From positions 97,530 to 161,529 of the forward strand of contig JAOPJZ010000007.1 of NCBI GenBank assembly GCA_025517525.1: a DNA stretch of 64,000 nucleotides. The letters run 5' to 3'. The translations under genes and the position numbers were made by a program. Each line of letters opens with the position of its first letter. Positions within the stretch are counted from its first letter, which is position 1. The notes below the pieces were generated by a model. That model was given only the letters and a program-made list of their open reading frames with translations, was not told where the DNA came from and made no database searches. Below are positions 9,319 to 18,701 of this stretch, in pieces. This DNA comes from Natronosalvus hydrolyticus. GTDB lineage: Archaea; Halobacteriota; Halobacteria; Halobacteriales; Natrialbaceae.

Positions 9319-11019
9319 ATGAACAGGGAACTTTTCGGCGTCTTCGGCGGTATCGACACGTTTGAGCGATTCAGAACGGACGACGAGTTCGACACGGTGC
9401 TCAGCGGCCCGACTCTCACCGTCGGCATCAGGGATGGCGATCTCGCCACGCCTGGCTGGAGTGCGACGTACGCGAACGACGAGGGTTTTTGTGTTATCTG
9501 GGGGGAGGTGTACCCCCCAACTGACGAAGGGAACGCCGCTCAGTGGTTGCTCGATGCCTACATAGAAGATGGCCGTGAGGTACTATCGGCGCTCAACGGA
9601 TCGTATCTCGCCGTTATCTATCTCGAGAGCAGTGACGAAGCGTTCGTCGTTACGGACCCAGTCCGTTCACGGGCGTGTTTCTACACGGACGAACCGGGAG
9701 TCCGGGTCTTTGGCACCGACGCCGCCATGGTTGGTCGCTCGATCTCCAATCCAACCCTCGACCAGCAGGGAATCCTCGAGTTTCTGCATCTGGGCGTCGT
9801 TCTCGGCGAAAAGACGTCCGTCGCTGAACTCGACCGCCTTCCGCTGGATTCTCGGCTCACTCCCACTGCGGTTGATCGACTTGACCGGTTCGTTTACGAG
9901 CCACGCTCGTTCGATTACGTGGACGAACTTGCGGCTCGACTCGAACGGGCGCTCGAGCGCCGGTCGACGTTACCGGGGAAAAAAGGCGTCTTGCTCTCGG
10001 CCGGCTACGATTCACGGATTATCCTTTCACAGGTTTCCGACCTCGAACAGAGTTACACCGTTGGAAGCCCTACTGCTCAGGAAGTTCGGGGTGCCAATCG
10101 GCTGGCGGCTCAGTACGACGTGGCTCACACGGCCTTTCCACCTGATGAACGATACCTTCGGCCCGAAGAGAGGAAACTGCGTTACTCACAGGGAATCAAA
10201 GAATCACTCCATATCCACCACGCCGGATACACTGACGAGATGGATGTCGATACGATGTATCATGGACTGCTCTGTGATACGTTTTTCCGTGGCCATTTTA
10301 CTGCCCAGGAGACTATCGACGTTCTCGGTAAACGGATTCCAATCGGCCAACTTGAGTCCAACCCGAACCCGGTCGAAACGCTTCTCGGGAAGTTCGGGTA
10401 CAACCGTGAGGCGAGTGAATCGCTCGCCCATCGAACATCCTTCGGTATCGATCCGGAACCGTTCGTCAGCGAGGCAATCGAATCGGAGTTCGAGTCGTAT
10501 CGTGACCGCACAGATAGTGTGCAAAACACCCTCACCTGTTGTGGGATTGCAAACCAGCCGTCAATCCCGTTTCATAGCCAGCTGTCGGATCACTTCTTGA
10601 CCTCGTTTTTGGCGACTGATCGTGAACTGATCGAGTGGCACCTTCGGACACCGCCGAAACATCGAACGACAGAGACCTTCCTCAGAGCCTGTAAACAACT
10701 GGATTCGAACATTCTTCGACACCGACCACCGGATCGTCCGTACGGAACGACGCTATTTAATGAGGTGGAAGGCTTCGTCCGACGGAAGACGCCGTTTCTT
10801 TCCTCGTTCGAACCTCCGTGGCCGGACCGACAACAACTCTTCGAACGACATCAGTTGGATCAACGTATGCTCGGTGACCTCGAACACGTCCATAGCCTTC
10901 CAGCAAGGCACAAACTGAGACTTCTCGATCTTCGTGGTTGGCTCGAGCGGTGGCGAGGATCAGACGCACCAACGCTCTCGGAATTGCAACCGCCAGAAAC
11001 GGTACCGATTCGATCGTAA
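9319..11019 (+). CDS. Asparagine-synthetase-like protein lacking the glutaminase cysteine
   Basis: 566 residues. The N-terminal part (about 1-190) is Ntn-like but begins MNRELF, so the Cys2 nucleophile of glutamine-dependent asparagine synthetases is absent. The C-terminal ATP-pyrophosphatase domain has the PPi loop SAGYDS at 227-232. Similar proteins occur in exopolysaccharide clusters, where they are thought to amidate or modify a sugar acid or linker using ammonia or another amine. The substrate is unknown. A strong ribosome binding site fixes the ATG at 9319. Confidence 0.8.
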   Translation: MNRELFGVFGGIDTFERFRTDDEFDTVLSGPTLTVGIRDGDLATPGWSATYANDEGFCVIWGEVYPPTDEGNAAQWLLDAYIEDGREVLSALNGSYLAVIYLESSDEAFVVTDPVRSRACFYTDEPGVRVFGTDAAMVGRSISNPTLDQQGILEFLHLGVVLGEKTSVAELDRLPLDSRLTPTAVDRLDRFVYEPRSFDYVDELAARLERALERRSTLPGKKGVLLSAGYDSRIILSQVSDLEQSYTVGSPTAQEVRGANRLAAQYDVAHTAFPPDERYLRPEERKLRYSQGIKESLHIHHAGYTDEMDVDTMYHGLLCDTFFRGHFTAQETIDVLGKRIPIGQLESNPNPVETLLGKFGYNREASESLAHRTSFGIDPEPFVSEAIESEFESYRDRTDSVQNTLTCCGIANQPSIPFHSQLSDHFLTSFLATDRELIEWHLRTPPKHRTTETFLRACKQLDSNILRHRPPDRPYGTTLFNEVEGFVRRKTPFLSSFEPPWPDRQQLFERHQLDQRMLGDLEHVHSLPARHKLRLLDLRGWLERWRGSDAPTLSELQPPETVPIRS

Positions 11020-11069
11020 CGTATAGGTCTCTGGGTACAAACTGCCGGTCTGTCTGGCTCGTTCGTAAT

Positions 11070-11147
11070 ACTAGCCATTGAAAGTCATTGTCCATTCTAT
11101 CGCAAAACGGGGTCGTGATTGGTGTATAAATCGGTTCAATGGCTACT
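11070..11147 (-). repeat. 78-bp inverted-repeat element, copy 1
   Basis: The ends are near-perfect inverted repeats of AGTAGCCATTGAA. Read on the minus strand, the segment aligns without gaps to the element at 21283-21360 and is identical at roughly four of five positions, with the terminal thirds conserved best. It is too short to encode a protein and looks like a MITE or a solo palindromic repeat. The rest of the 11020-11301 gap is AT-rich promoter-like DNA. Confidence 0.75.
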
Positions 11148-11301
11148 AAATATCTTTCTTGATTGCGTATGTTATTGCTCACCGTATAACAGCAAAAACA
11201 TCCCCTAGATGGCTGCTTGCACCCGTTTATCGAGTTTATATTCCGTTTATCACCGGTGAACCGTGAATATGCTTATATGATACGGACATATAACGTGAGA
11301 C

Positions 11302-11832
11302 ATGCGTCTGACGCCGTCGTGGCTCCGGTCTGACACGTCTGCGGAGGAAGCCGACTCTGGAGTGTACGATGTGTCTGGTGTGACGGTCTATCAGTGCTCG
11401 GGAAACGGTTTTCCGAACAGTGATACACAGGTCGAGAGCCGGGTGGATGCGTATCTCCCACGATCCGATGAGCGCCTGCTGGCTGTTCTCGAAAGTATGG
11501 AAACACCCGTTACGGTTGATGAAATCGCTGACCAATTAATAGAGCCGGCACGACCGTCAATTGATACGTGGGCTGCTGTCCACCAACATCTCCAGTGTGA
11601 AACGCTTCCAGCACTTGATGAACGCGGAGACATCGATTTCAATCAAACGGACGGGATCGTCGAGTCCGCTGCAGCTGACACATCGCGCAGGACTCTCCAC
11701 TCTTTCACCTTTCTGGGCCTGGTGGCGATTACCCTCCTGGTCCCACTCATTGCGTTCGTCTCACTGTCGACACTGACTGCTGTGTTGGTTTCTCTCGTGA
11801 CAATGTTGTTTACGCTGTGGTTCGTTCCATAA
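11302..11832 (+). CDS. DUF7344-like winged-helix protein with C-terminal membrane segments
   Basis: 176 residues. The central part (about 55-115: DERLLAVLESM...VTVDEIADQL...LPALDERGDIDFNQTDG) matches the haloarchaeal DUF7344 winged-helix pattern. In that pattern a helix-turn-helix is followed by a wing ending in a G-x-I/V-x-Y/F strand. Two hydrophobic helices follow (about 130-175), so it is membrane-tethered. It converges with another DUF7344 protein at 11849, making an end-to-end pair of probable membrane-bound regulators inside the glycan locus. No target can be named. Confidence 0.65.
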   Translation: MRLTPSWLRSDTSAEEADSGVYDVSGVTVYQCSGNGFPNSDTQVESRVDAYLPRSDERLLAVLESMETPVTVDEIADQLIEPARPSIDTWAAVHQHLQCETLPALDERGDIDFNQTDGIVESAAADTSRRTLHSFTFLGLVAITLLVPLIAFVSLSTLTAVLVSLVTMLFTLWFVP

Positions 11833-11848
11833 TCTGTAACTGTTGTGC

Positions 11849-12439
11849 TCAGTTGATATTCCACCCGATAGTAACCACTGTATAGAGGAGCAAGATCAGC
11901 GCAGCCAGGCCGATACCTGAAATAAACGACGTAAAAGGTAGTTCCATTACGGCTCCTAAAACCACCGCATAACCCACCACTGTGGTACCGATGTAATAAT
12001 CGCCCCATTCAGGCCCCTGTCCGCCGTTTTCATCTGTGGACTCCGTTGTGGGTTCGATCTCGAGATACTGATCGACCTGGTCTGCAAGTGGCTTTCGCTC
12101 GACGATACCACGGTCTTGCTGGTACTCGATAACACCTGCTTTATCCAGTTTCTTCAGATGGGATTGATACAGTGGGATGTACACTCGCTGGCGCTGGGTT
12201 GACGTGAGTTGTTCGACGGTGGTGTGGTGTTCCCATGCAGCGACTTGTTCTGCGACATCGCGCATACGTACGGGCCCTTCGGTACCTCGAAGATACCGGA
12301 GCACCATGCGACGACGCTCGTTTTGCAGCAGATGAAAGATTTCGTCCATCGAAAAACGCTTCGCTGTCTCACCAGGATCGTTTGCACTATCGGTAGTACA
12401 CTCACTCTGTTCTTCTATGCTGATATCTTCTGCTTTCAT
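11849..12439 (-). CDS. DUF7344 winged-helix protein with two C-terminal transmembrane helices
   Basis: 196 residues. An acidic N-terminus is followed by the typical haloarchaeal domain: FHLLQNERRRMVLRYLRG, a helix-turn-helix over VRMRDVAEQV, then YQSHLKKLDKAGVIEYQQDRGIV. Two hydrophobic helices (about 148-195) anchor it. Such proteins are thought to be DNA-binding regulators, often near surface-structure genes. It converges with the related gene at 11302-11832, with only 16 bases between them. Confidence 0.8.
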   Translation of the reverse strand: MKAEDISIEEQSECTTDSANDPGETAKRFSMDEIFHLLQNERRRMVLRYLRGTEGPVRMRDVAEQVAAWEHHTTVEQLTSTQRQRVYIPLYQSHLKKLDKAGVIEYQQDRGIVERKPLADQVDQYLEIEPTTESTDENGGQGPEWGDYYIGTTVVGYAVVLGAVMELPFTSFISGIGLAALILLLYTVVTIGWNIN

Positions 12440-12729
12440 CGTACCAACTTTGGCTAAACATGAGTGGGTAATAAAGTATTGAAATCGTGTATTTCCTCGA
12501 GAGACATTTTATACTATTTCACGACTGACCGATGACTTTTTATATGATTTTAAACCTGTGATACAGGCCGTCAAAATTGGTATATTGGTGTTTTCAAGAA
12601 ATAATGTGGACATTTTTTTTCATGAGCAATAAAAGAGAGACAAAATAACCCTTCAATTCAGTTCATGCATTGTTTTTACCCCTCTAGAACCACCAAAGCT
12701 TACTTAAGGGGTTTAGTGTCGTGACCATT
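12440..12729. other. AT-rich intergenic region with promoters but no gene
   Basis: This stretch is clearly richer in A and T than its surroundings. It has several TATA-like runs (for example TTTATACTATTTC near 12508 and TATATGATTTTAAA near 12540) and an ACTTAAGG motif near 12703 that could serve the genes from 12730 on. I see no conserved reading frame. Confidence 0.4.
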
Positions 12730-12813
12730 ATGTATCGACGTCGTTCACCCCCTGACATTGGGGCTTATCTGGAAGATAATAAACCGCTGTTGGCCCGTAT
12801 GTATAGGCAATGA
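12730..12813 (+). CDS. Possible 27-residue leader peptide coupled to the DUF1616 gene
   Basis: The ATG at 12730 opens a 27-codon frame (MYRRRSPPDIGAY...) that ends in TGA at 12811-12813. Its stop overlaps the ATG of the DUF1616 gene (ATGA). The arrangement is that of a translationally coupled leader. It is too short to judge by composition and could be chance. Confidence 0.3.
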   Translation: MYRRRSPPDIGAYLEDNKPLLARMYRQ

Positions 12814-13796
12814 GCGACACGAACTGGTGGTTTTTCGATCAGGCTGTTGTTATCGCTGCCACAGGCCTTCTCACATTCGGCATATTTTCCGGAATAACTG
12901 GTGTTATACGAATTGGCCTTGCTATTCCGCTGGTCCTCTTTCTTCCCGGGTATGCACTGGTCTCTGCGCTGTTTCCGGACAAACCGAACGATCCGTATCA
13001 CCCCTTCGATGAACACAAAACCGGGCTTGGAAATCCACTGCTGGTGAGTGGTGGTTTGCAACCTATCGAACGATTCATCCTGTCATCTGTCTTTAGCGTT
13101 TTCCTCGTTCCGGTGATTGCCCTTATTCCGGCCGCAACCCCTGGGGGTTTGACCCTCGAAACAGTACTCTCCGGCATTTCGATCGTCACGGTTGTCTTCG
13201 CCGTCATCGCGATCATTTCTCGATATCGGTGTCAACCGGAGCGACGCTACGTCCCGTCGTTTTCTTTTGCCCCGCTGTTTTTTCGCTCACGGCCAACGCT
13301 TTTCAACGCCTCGAGTTATCGACCCTACAATATTGCAATCGTACTCAGTCTGTTCCTGGTAGTCGCCAGTGTGGGATTTGCCGTGACAAACCCACCACAG
13401 CCTGATGGATACACCGAGTTTTCCATCGAGACCGATGATGTCACAGGTGACCTCGAGACGATGTACGAGTCGGCGTACACCTCTGGCGAGACAGAGACGC
13501 TGAACACCTCGATCACGAACCACGAACACGATCAACAGACCTACACAACCGTGTTGTTGATCCAGCAGGTGAGTTACGAAGATGGGGACGTCACTGTGCA
13601 TGAAACGGACGAACTCGATCGACAGACGACGACGGTCGCCGACGGCGAGACACAACAACAAACGCTCGAGGTGACGCCGACGATGCAAGACGATGATATC
13701 CGGCTCACCGTGTTGCTCTACGACGGTGACCCACCAGATGACCCCGCTGTCGACAACGCCTATCGTGTCATAACACTGCCGATCGAGGTATCGTGA
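12810..13796 (+). CDS. DUF1616 family membrane protein
   Basis: 328 residues. The N-terminal half has four or five hydrophobic segments, including LAIPLVLFLPGYALVSALFP, the hallmark of DUF1616 proteins, which occur in archaeal surface-polysaccharide and S-layer glycosylation loci. The C-terminal half (about 190-328) is a soluble, acidic, beta-rich domain probably outside the cell (SIETDDVTGD... through VITLPIEVS). Its molecular function is unknown. It overlaps the next gene by one base (TGATG), so the two are co-translated. Confidence 0.78.
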   Translation: MSDTNWWFFDQAVVIAATGLLTFGIFSGITGVIRIGLAIPLVLFLPGYALVSALFPDKPNDPYHPFDEHKTGLGNPLLVSGGLQPIERFILSSVFSVFLVPVIALIPAATPGGLTLETVLSGISIVTVVFAVIAIISRYRCQPERRYVPSFSFAPLFFRSRPTLFNASSYRPYNIAIVLSLFLVVASVGFAVTNPPQPDGYTEFSIETDDVTGDLETMYESAYTSGETETLNTSITNHEHDQQTYTTVLLIQQVSYEDGDVTVHETDELDRQTTTVADGETQQQTLEVTPTMQDDDIRLTVLLYDGDPPDDPAVDNAYRVITLPIEVS

Positions 13797-14371
13797 TGTG
13801 GCCGTGGGAACATCTTGCGGTTGCGTACGTGCTGTACTCATTGTGTACGAACCTGTGGTTACATCGGTCGCCGTCGACCCGTGAAACGATCGCTGTCGCA
13901 ATTGGCTCACAACTCCCTGACCTCGTTGATAAGCCACTCGCCTGGACGTTTGGCCTGACGGAGACGGGCTATTCGATTGGGCATTCGATATTCGTCGCGC
14001 CGCTCATCTGCCTCGTCGCGTTTGCAGTGGTTATCCGGTCCGATACCGTCATGCCAGCCGTCGGATTTTCGCTTGCATACGCCTCACATCTCGTGACCGA
14101 TGTGTTGAATCCGGTCCGATACGGACGACCGATCGAACCACGTGTCGTTCTTTGGCCACTTTCGTCGCCGCCAACCGGTAATCACGGCGGGCTCGTCGAT
14201 CATTTCGTCCTTTATGTCCTTCGCGATACGACGGCGATCGTAGAAAGTGGTCTGACGTTCCAGCTAGGGATCCAACTTCTGCTAGGGTTGGCCGTTGTCG
14301 GCCTCTGGCTCTCGGACGGGGCACCGGTTCTCAGTGACGGGTGGCGTGTTGTGCAGAACACATTCCGGTGA
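13796..14371 (+). CDS. DUF457/YdjM-like membrane-bound metal-dependent hydrolase
   Basis: 191 residues beginning MWPWEHLAVAYVLYS. Conserved polar residues in hydrophobic surroundings (HLAVAYV, GSQLPDLVDKPLAW, GHSIF, ASHLVTDVLNP) match the LexA-binding/YdjM (DUF457) family of inner-membrane metal-dependent hydrolases. About four or five membrane segments are visible. A GTG three bases upstream is an alternative start. The substrate is unknown; coupling to the DUF1616 gene suggests a shared job in envelope biogenesis. Confidence 0.78.
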   Translation: MWPWEHLAVAYVLYSLCTNLWLHRSPSTRETIAVAIGSQLPDLVDKPLAWTFGLTETGYSIGHSIFVAPLICLVAFAVVIRSDTVMPAVGFSLAYASHLVTDVLNPVRYGRPIEPRVVLWPLSSPPTGNHGGLVDHFVLYVLRDTTAIVESGLTFQLGIQLLLGLAVVGLWLSDGAPVLSDGWRVVQNTFR

Positions 14372-14659
14372 TTTTCTTCTCGCCTCCTGGGAGTAAGACA
14401 CTCCCTCGAGGAACCTTTCGACACCGTTTTTGTGGTGTCACCAGTGCAAAGGACGTTCGTCGAGGTTAGGATCCAGACGCTATCAGAAAGTGTGATAGCC
14501 GCTTCTCTTGGTCCGATCACAAGCTCCTCCGGCAGTACTCGTGCGGCCAGATGAGTCGTCGTCGGTTCCTGTTGGTTCAGGGCGTGGTGTCGCCACCATG
14601 CAGCTTGCAAATGGATTTCGTTGGTCGAGTATTGGGACGGTCGACGTACAACGGCTGAG

Positions 14660-16636
14660 CTACATCGATGCCGGTGAGGGTGTACACATCGAGACCTCAC
14701 CGTTCGTGTAGACGATAGCCTGATCGGGGCGACAAATCCGATCTCGAGTGATCTGTTCGATCCGACCGTTCCCATCAGCATCTCGGAAGAACGTCGCCTC
14801 CGTAGATTGGGTGGTTCGATACACCACGTAGTCGTGGTTTGCTACACCGTCGTCGGGGACGGTTGCAGCGGTCGTTGATGGGTACACACCAGTTCGACTG
14901 ATCAGCGTTTGATACGGATGGTCGGTGTGGAGTCGTTGGTCCGGACGAATATCACTGCCACTGGGTGAACCGGTCAACTCACCGATCGACGCTGCAGCAG
15001 TCAGTTCCGCGTCACTATAGGCAAGTCGTTCGTGTTGGTCGGCGAACACCGGGTTATCGGCATTGCTTTCGGCGGCGAAGATCATCGCCCCCGGGAAGAC
15101 GAGGACGAATATCAGGAGGACGGAGACGACGAGAGCGGGAGAGAGCTTCCCATACAGCGTTCGAAGGCCGATCGCGCCGAGTATCGCCATCGGTGCGTAC
15201 AGGAAGGCAAACCAGCGAGTCGGAATGAAATTCCGAATGCCAAACATCGGCAGCCCGAGGACGAACACGAGCATGAACGCTGCGGCCAACAGGAGGGTAA
15301 ACACCGATTGTTCGGCACGTCGCCGGTGGACGACGTAGAGACAGCCGACGAACGTAGCACCGAGGAGAAACAGGAATCCGAGGGCGTCGACGTACGGAAC
15401 GATCTGTTCGAGCAATGTCTGGGTCGTTTCTGTGCTTGTCTCGGTTGAGTCGGCTGCGGAGTCACTCGCGATGTTGAGGAAACCGGCACTCTCCTCGAGG
15501 GTCTGCGTGAAAAAGCTCAGGACAGTCGCCAGAAACGAATCCTCTCGGTACGGGGTAAGCGACCAGACGAAGATGGTGAGGCCGAAGTTGAATGCGACGA
15601 GTCCAACCAGGTTGACCGGCTTTTTCGCCCGAAAGACGCTCGTATCAAGGCGGTCGAGTCCGAGGGGGCCCACCACGAATACGATCTGTGCGATGAACGC
15701 CGCTAGCAACAACACGAGCATGATGAACGTCGAGACCTGATGGGTGAGAATAACGGCGACACTCAACAGTAACAACAGTGAGAAGTCCCGAAAGGTGTAC
15801 TCGATTCGCATCACTCGAAGTAATGCGTACAAGACGGCGAGGAAAAAGACGAGCCCAAGACTCGTGGGGATGAGATGCATCCCCCACATCGCGACGTGGC
15901 TCGCAAGCGCATAACACGTGGCTGCTAGCGTCGCCCATCGCTGTGCAACGAGCAGGTTCGTCCCCGCATAGACCAGCAGTATTGACAGCGGCATCACGAG
16001 ACCGACGGAGAGATACAGTGCAGTGCGAATTGGAACGCCATAAAGCAGTGCTGAAGACGCTACCAGCAGGTGGTATAGCGGTGATGCAAAGTGTTTATCA
16101 TGAGAGATAGCGCCCAGGGATCCTTCTTCGAGGATTGCGGTCGTCAGCTCGACGTGGGTCCAGATGTCGATCCCGATATAGCCCGGTGTGACGTACAGGG
16201 CCGTAAATCGGAAGACGAACGCAAACAAGACGACTTGCAACAGCACGAGTCCGGGTTTGAACGTCTGGTCGTTCGTAAAGAGAATCTGTCCGAGCAACAG
16301 CGTCCCGAGAAGGCTGGCGACCCCGAAAAAAAGGGGCGTACGTGTTCCCTGAAGGACTGTCAGCATCACGAGCCCCGCCAGTCCAGACAGTACGAGGCTT
16401 GGCAGTGTCATCGACACCGCTGCGGGAAGGGTTGGGAGTCCACGTGCGTTCTCCTGGTAGAGAGCGATGAGATACAGTGCACACGCGGTTCCAAGGAGTA
16501 TCGGAACGGTATTCAGGTAGATCTGTGACGCAAAAAACCGGAGCGGGAACAGTGTGAGTGCGAGCAAGAGGCCACCGATTGCAGCAACCGTATCCAGCCG
16601 AAACGGTCGTCGCCGCTGGATCGATTTATACACCAT
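14660..16636 (-). CDS. Large polytopic membrane protein, GT-C-like glycosyltransferase candidate
   Basis: 658 residues with about 14-16 hydrophobic segments up to residue about 540, then a soluble C-terminal tail of roughly 115 residues probably outside the cell. The first external loop carries GYIGIDIWTHVEL followed by HDKHFASPLYH. Acidic residues in the first large loop are typical of GT-C enzymes that use polyprenyl-phosphate sugars. The start at 16636 (MVYKSIQRRR) overlaps the end of the GT4 gene by 11 bases; a longer frame to 16774 is unlikely. It is the last gene of the four-gene glycan operon. Confidence 0.65.
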   Translation of the reverse strand: MVYKSIQRRRPFRLDTVAAIGGLLLALTLFPLRFFASQIYLNTVPILLGTACALYLIALYQENARGLPTLPAAVSMTLPSLVLSGLAGLVMLTVLQGTRTPLFFGVASLLGTLLLGQILFTNDQTFKPGLVLLQVVLFAFVFRFTALYVTPGYIGIDIWTHVELTTAILEEGSLGAISHDKHFASPLYHLLVASSALLYGVPIRTALYLSVGLVMPLSILLVYAGTNLLVAQRWATLAATCYALASHVAMWGMHLIPTSLGLVFFLAVLYALLRVMRIEYTFRDFSLLLLLSVAVILTHQVSTFIMLVLLLAAFIAQIVFVVGPLGLDRLDTSVFRAKKPVNLVGLVAFNFGLTIFVWSLTPYREDSFLATVLSFFTQTLEESAGFLNIASDSAADSTETSTETTQTLLEQIVPYVDALGFLFLLGATFVGCLYVVHRRRAEQSVFTLLLAAAFMLVFVLGLPMFGIRNFIPTRWFAFLYAPMAILGAIGLRTLYGKLSPALVVSVLLIFVLVFPGAMIFAAESNADNPVFADQHERLAYSDAELTAAASIGELTGSPSGSDIRPDQRLHTDHPYQTLISRTGVYPSTTAATVPDDGVANHDYVVYRTTQSTEATFFRDADGNGRIEQITRDRICRPDQAIVYTNGEVSMCTPSPASM

Positions 16637-17588
16637 GGCTGACCTCTGTTCGTGACTTCGTTTCGCCTTCTCGGTCGAGTGTCCGTCGATACACTTCGAG
16701 CAAGGAATCACCCAGTGACTCGAGACCGAGTCCGTCGATCGATTGGCGGCCATTCGATCGACTACCCGCGTCAAACGTCTGCTCGAGTCCGGCTACGAGC
16801 GTTTCGTCGTCGTCGCTGACGGTGCAGTTGTGGAGGTTCCCGACTGTTTCCCGAACGAAACCGACGTCAGTCGAGACGATAGGGAGGTTACAGGCGGCGG
16901 CTTCCTTGACGACCATGGGGCCGCTCTCGCGTTTCGAGGTCACGAGCAGGACGTCGCTCGCGTTCATGAAATTGGGCATCTCGTCGTGGTCGACGCCGGA
17001 AACTGGTCGAAGCTCGAGGTCGGCGTCGGCACCGCTGACGAGCTTTTGTGCCCGTGTGTAGTCTTTGACGTCTCGCGTTTCGTCGTACGGAAAGAGCGCA
17101 ATCTGGCGGTCGCTTTCCCAGCCGATCCGCTCACGAGCAAGCTGCCGTGAAATCGGTCTGAACAGTTCGGTATCGACGCCGAACGGGATCAGGTCGTAGT
17201 CGGTTTCCAGTTCGCTTGCCATGACCTGACTCGGAACGATTGTGGCGTCAGCCCGCTGAGCGGCGAACCGGCTCACCGACCGTAACCAGTCGTGATCGCT
17301 CATCAGATCTGTCCCCCATAGCGTCACTACGACTGGTCGAATCGGCTGTGCGAAGGCAAACGGTGCGACCAGCCCGTAGTTTGCGTGGATAAGGTCGAAA
17401 TCGCCAGATTTGATCGCTGAGAGTACGTCGCGATAGTAGCGGGCGTACGCCATCACCGACCGACCGGAATCGCCACCGTATCGGCCGGGAACGGCCAGGA
17501 TCGTACAGTCGACACCGCGGGTCTGGAGGGTCGACACTTGCTGGTCGAAGAACGGCCGTGGTGATGTGACCAGCTGTAGCACTTTCAT
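16626..17588 (-). CDS. Family 4 (GT-B) glycosyltransferase
   Basis: 320 residues from the ATG at 17588 (MKVLQLVTSPRPFFDQQV). The N-terminal Rossmann half contains DLIHANYGLVAPFA and LWGTDLM. The C-terminal half has SDVLLVTSKRESGPMVVKEAAACNLPIVSTDVG, the EX7E donor-binding region of GT4/GT1 enzymes. It overlaps the upstream DUF354 gene by four bases (ATGA). It probably adds a sugar to the lipid-linked or secreted glycan; donor and acceptor are unknown. Confidence 0.88.
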   Translation of the reverse strand: MKVLQLVTSPRPFFDQQVSTLQTRGVDCTILAVPGRYGGDSGRSVMAYARYYRDVLSAIKSGDFDLIHANYGLVAPFAFAQPIRPVVVTLWGTDLMSDHDWLRSVSRFAAQRADATIVPSQVMASELETDYDLIPFGVDTELFRPISRQLARERIGWESDRQIALFPYDETRDVKDYTRAQKLVSGADADLELRPVSGVDHDEMPNFMNASDVLLVTSKRESGPMVVKEAAACNLPIVSTDVGFVRETVGNLHNCTVSDDDETLVAGLEQTFDAGSRSNGRQSIDGLGLESLGDSLLEVYRRTLDREGETKSRTEVSHGV

Positions 17589-18697
17589 GGATGGTCCGGG
17601 ACTGACTGGGCTGGCTGATCGAACGTTCGTGGATGGGCGAGCGCTTCGATTTGGCCGGTGACGAACTCCGTGACGTCGATTCGGTCTTCGAGCAACTGTT
17701 CGCGACGTCGTTCCCACGTTGCCGGGGATTCGTCGAGGACCGATACCGCTCGTTCGACTCCACGTGCGTGTCGTAATCGCCCGGTGTACTCGAAGCACAA
17801 ACCGTACTCTTCGAGCTCGGCCGTATATCCCAGCGAGAGGGGATTCACATACACTGACGGCGTGCCGAGCACGGCGGCTTCCGCGGCGGTCGTCGCGCCC
17901 TCACTCAGGACGACGTCGGCGAGCGCTAGCAGATCGTGCATCCGTTCCGGTGCCGTCGAGAACTGGTAGGACTTGAGGTCGGCCGGTGGCTGGCCTTCTG
18001 CGGCGAGTAACACCTGGACACCCGCTTCCTCGAGTCGGTCCACGATACGTGCAGGTTTTTCGAAACCCTCGTGGCCCACATCGTGTGATGCACCCCAGCT
18101 ACTGAGTCGGACCACAGCGAACGGATCGTCTGGATCCAGATCGACAGCTTCGAGGACGGTTCGATCAGGTTCGAACCGATTCGGATGGAGATACGCCAGT
18201 TCGTGATAGCCCTGATAGCGAACCTGTTTCGAGCCGAGTTCGTCACGATAACACGCTGGGGTACAGATAACGTCTGCAAACGGGTAGCCGAGACTGGTGA
18301 TGAGACTCGCGTGTTCGGTATCGTAGAAGACGAGACTCTCCGTGTTCAACACGGATGCGATGTGCGCAGCGGCGACGCCGCCGATAGCCGTAATTACGTG
18401 TGGGTCGATTCGTCGGGCGCGACGCAATAGCCGCATCTCGTAGGTGGCCTGGACTGCTGCCAACGAGAAGAGACCGTTCGACTCGCCGGCAAGCACTTCG
18501 TGGTCGATACCGTAGGCCTCGAGGAGTTCGATCGCGACGTCGTTCTCTCGGGCGAAGACGTGCACGTCGTGACCTCGTGATCGGAGGACACTAATCGGGT
18601 GCCGAAAGAAGTGAACGTGACCCGGATGCTGGATTGTAATGACGACTCGGAGTGCCGATTCATCCGCCCCAGCGACGTTGTCTCGACGGCGTCTCAT
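17585..18697 (-). CDS. DUF354 family GT-B glycosyltransferase-like protein
   Basis: 370 residues. The start MRRRRDN at 18697 lies four bases after the stop of the dehydrogenase gene. It contains QHPGHVHFFRHPI, FYDTEHA, FAVVRLSSWGASHD and a C-terminal LADVVLSEGATTAAEAAVLGTPSVYVN, which mirrors the donor site of MurG/UDP-GlcNAc-epimerase-like GT-B folds and is the DUF354 signature. It sits between a UDP-sugar dehydrogenase and a GT4, so it probably transfers a sugar derived from UDP-HexNAc. The exact reaction is inferred. Confidence 0.82.
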   Translation of the reverse strand: MRRRRDNVAGADESALRVVITIQHPGHVHFFRHPISVLRSRGHDVHVFARENDVAIELLEAYGIDHEVLAGESNGLFSLAAVQATYEMRLLRRARRIDPHVITAIGGVAAAHIASVLNTESLVFYDTEHASLITSLGYPFADVICTPACYRDELGSKQVRYQGYHELAYLHPNRFEPDRTVLEAVDLDPDDPFAVVRLSSWGASHDVGHEGFEKPARIVDRLEEAGVQVLLAAEGQPPADLKSYQFSTAPERMHDLLALADVVLSEGATTAAEAAVLGTPSVYVNPLSLGYTAELEEYGLCFEYTGRLRHARGVERAVSVLDESPATWERRREQLLEDRIDVTEFVTGQIEALAHPRTFDQPAQSVPDHP

Positions 18698-18701
18698 CGG
18701 C

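Noticed and set aside
14212..14781. 189-codon minus-strand frame after the GT-C-like gene
   Set aside because: It overlaps the ends of two well-supported genes in other frames and has no motif.
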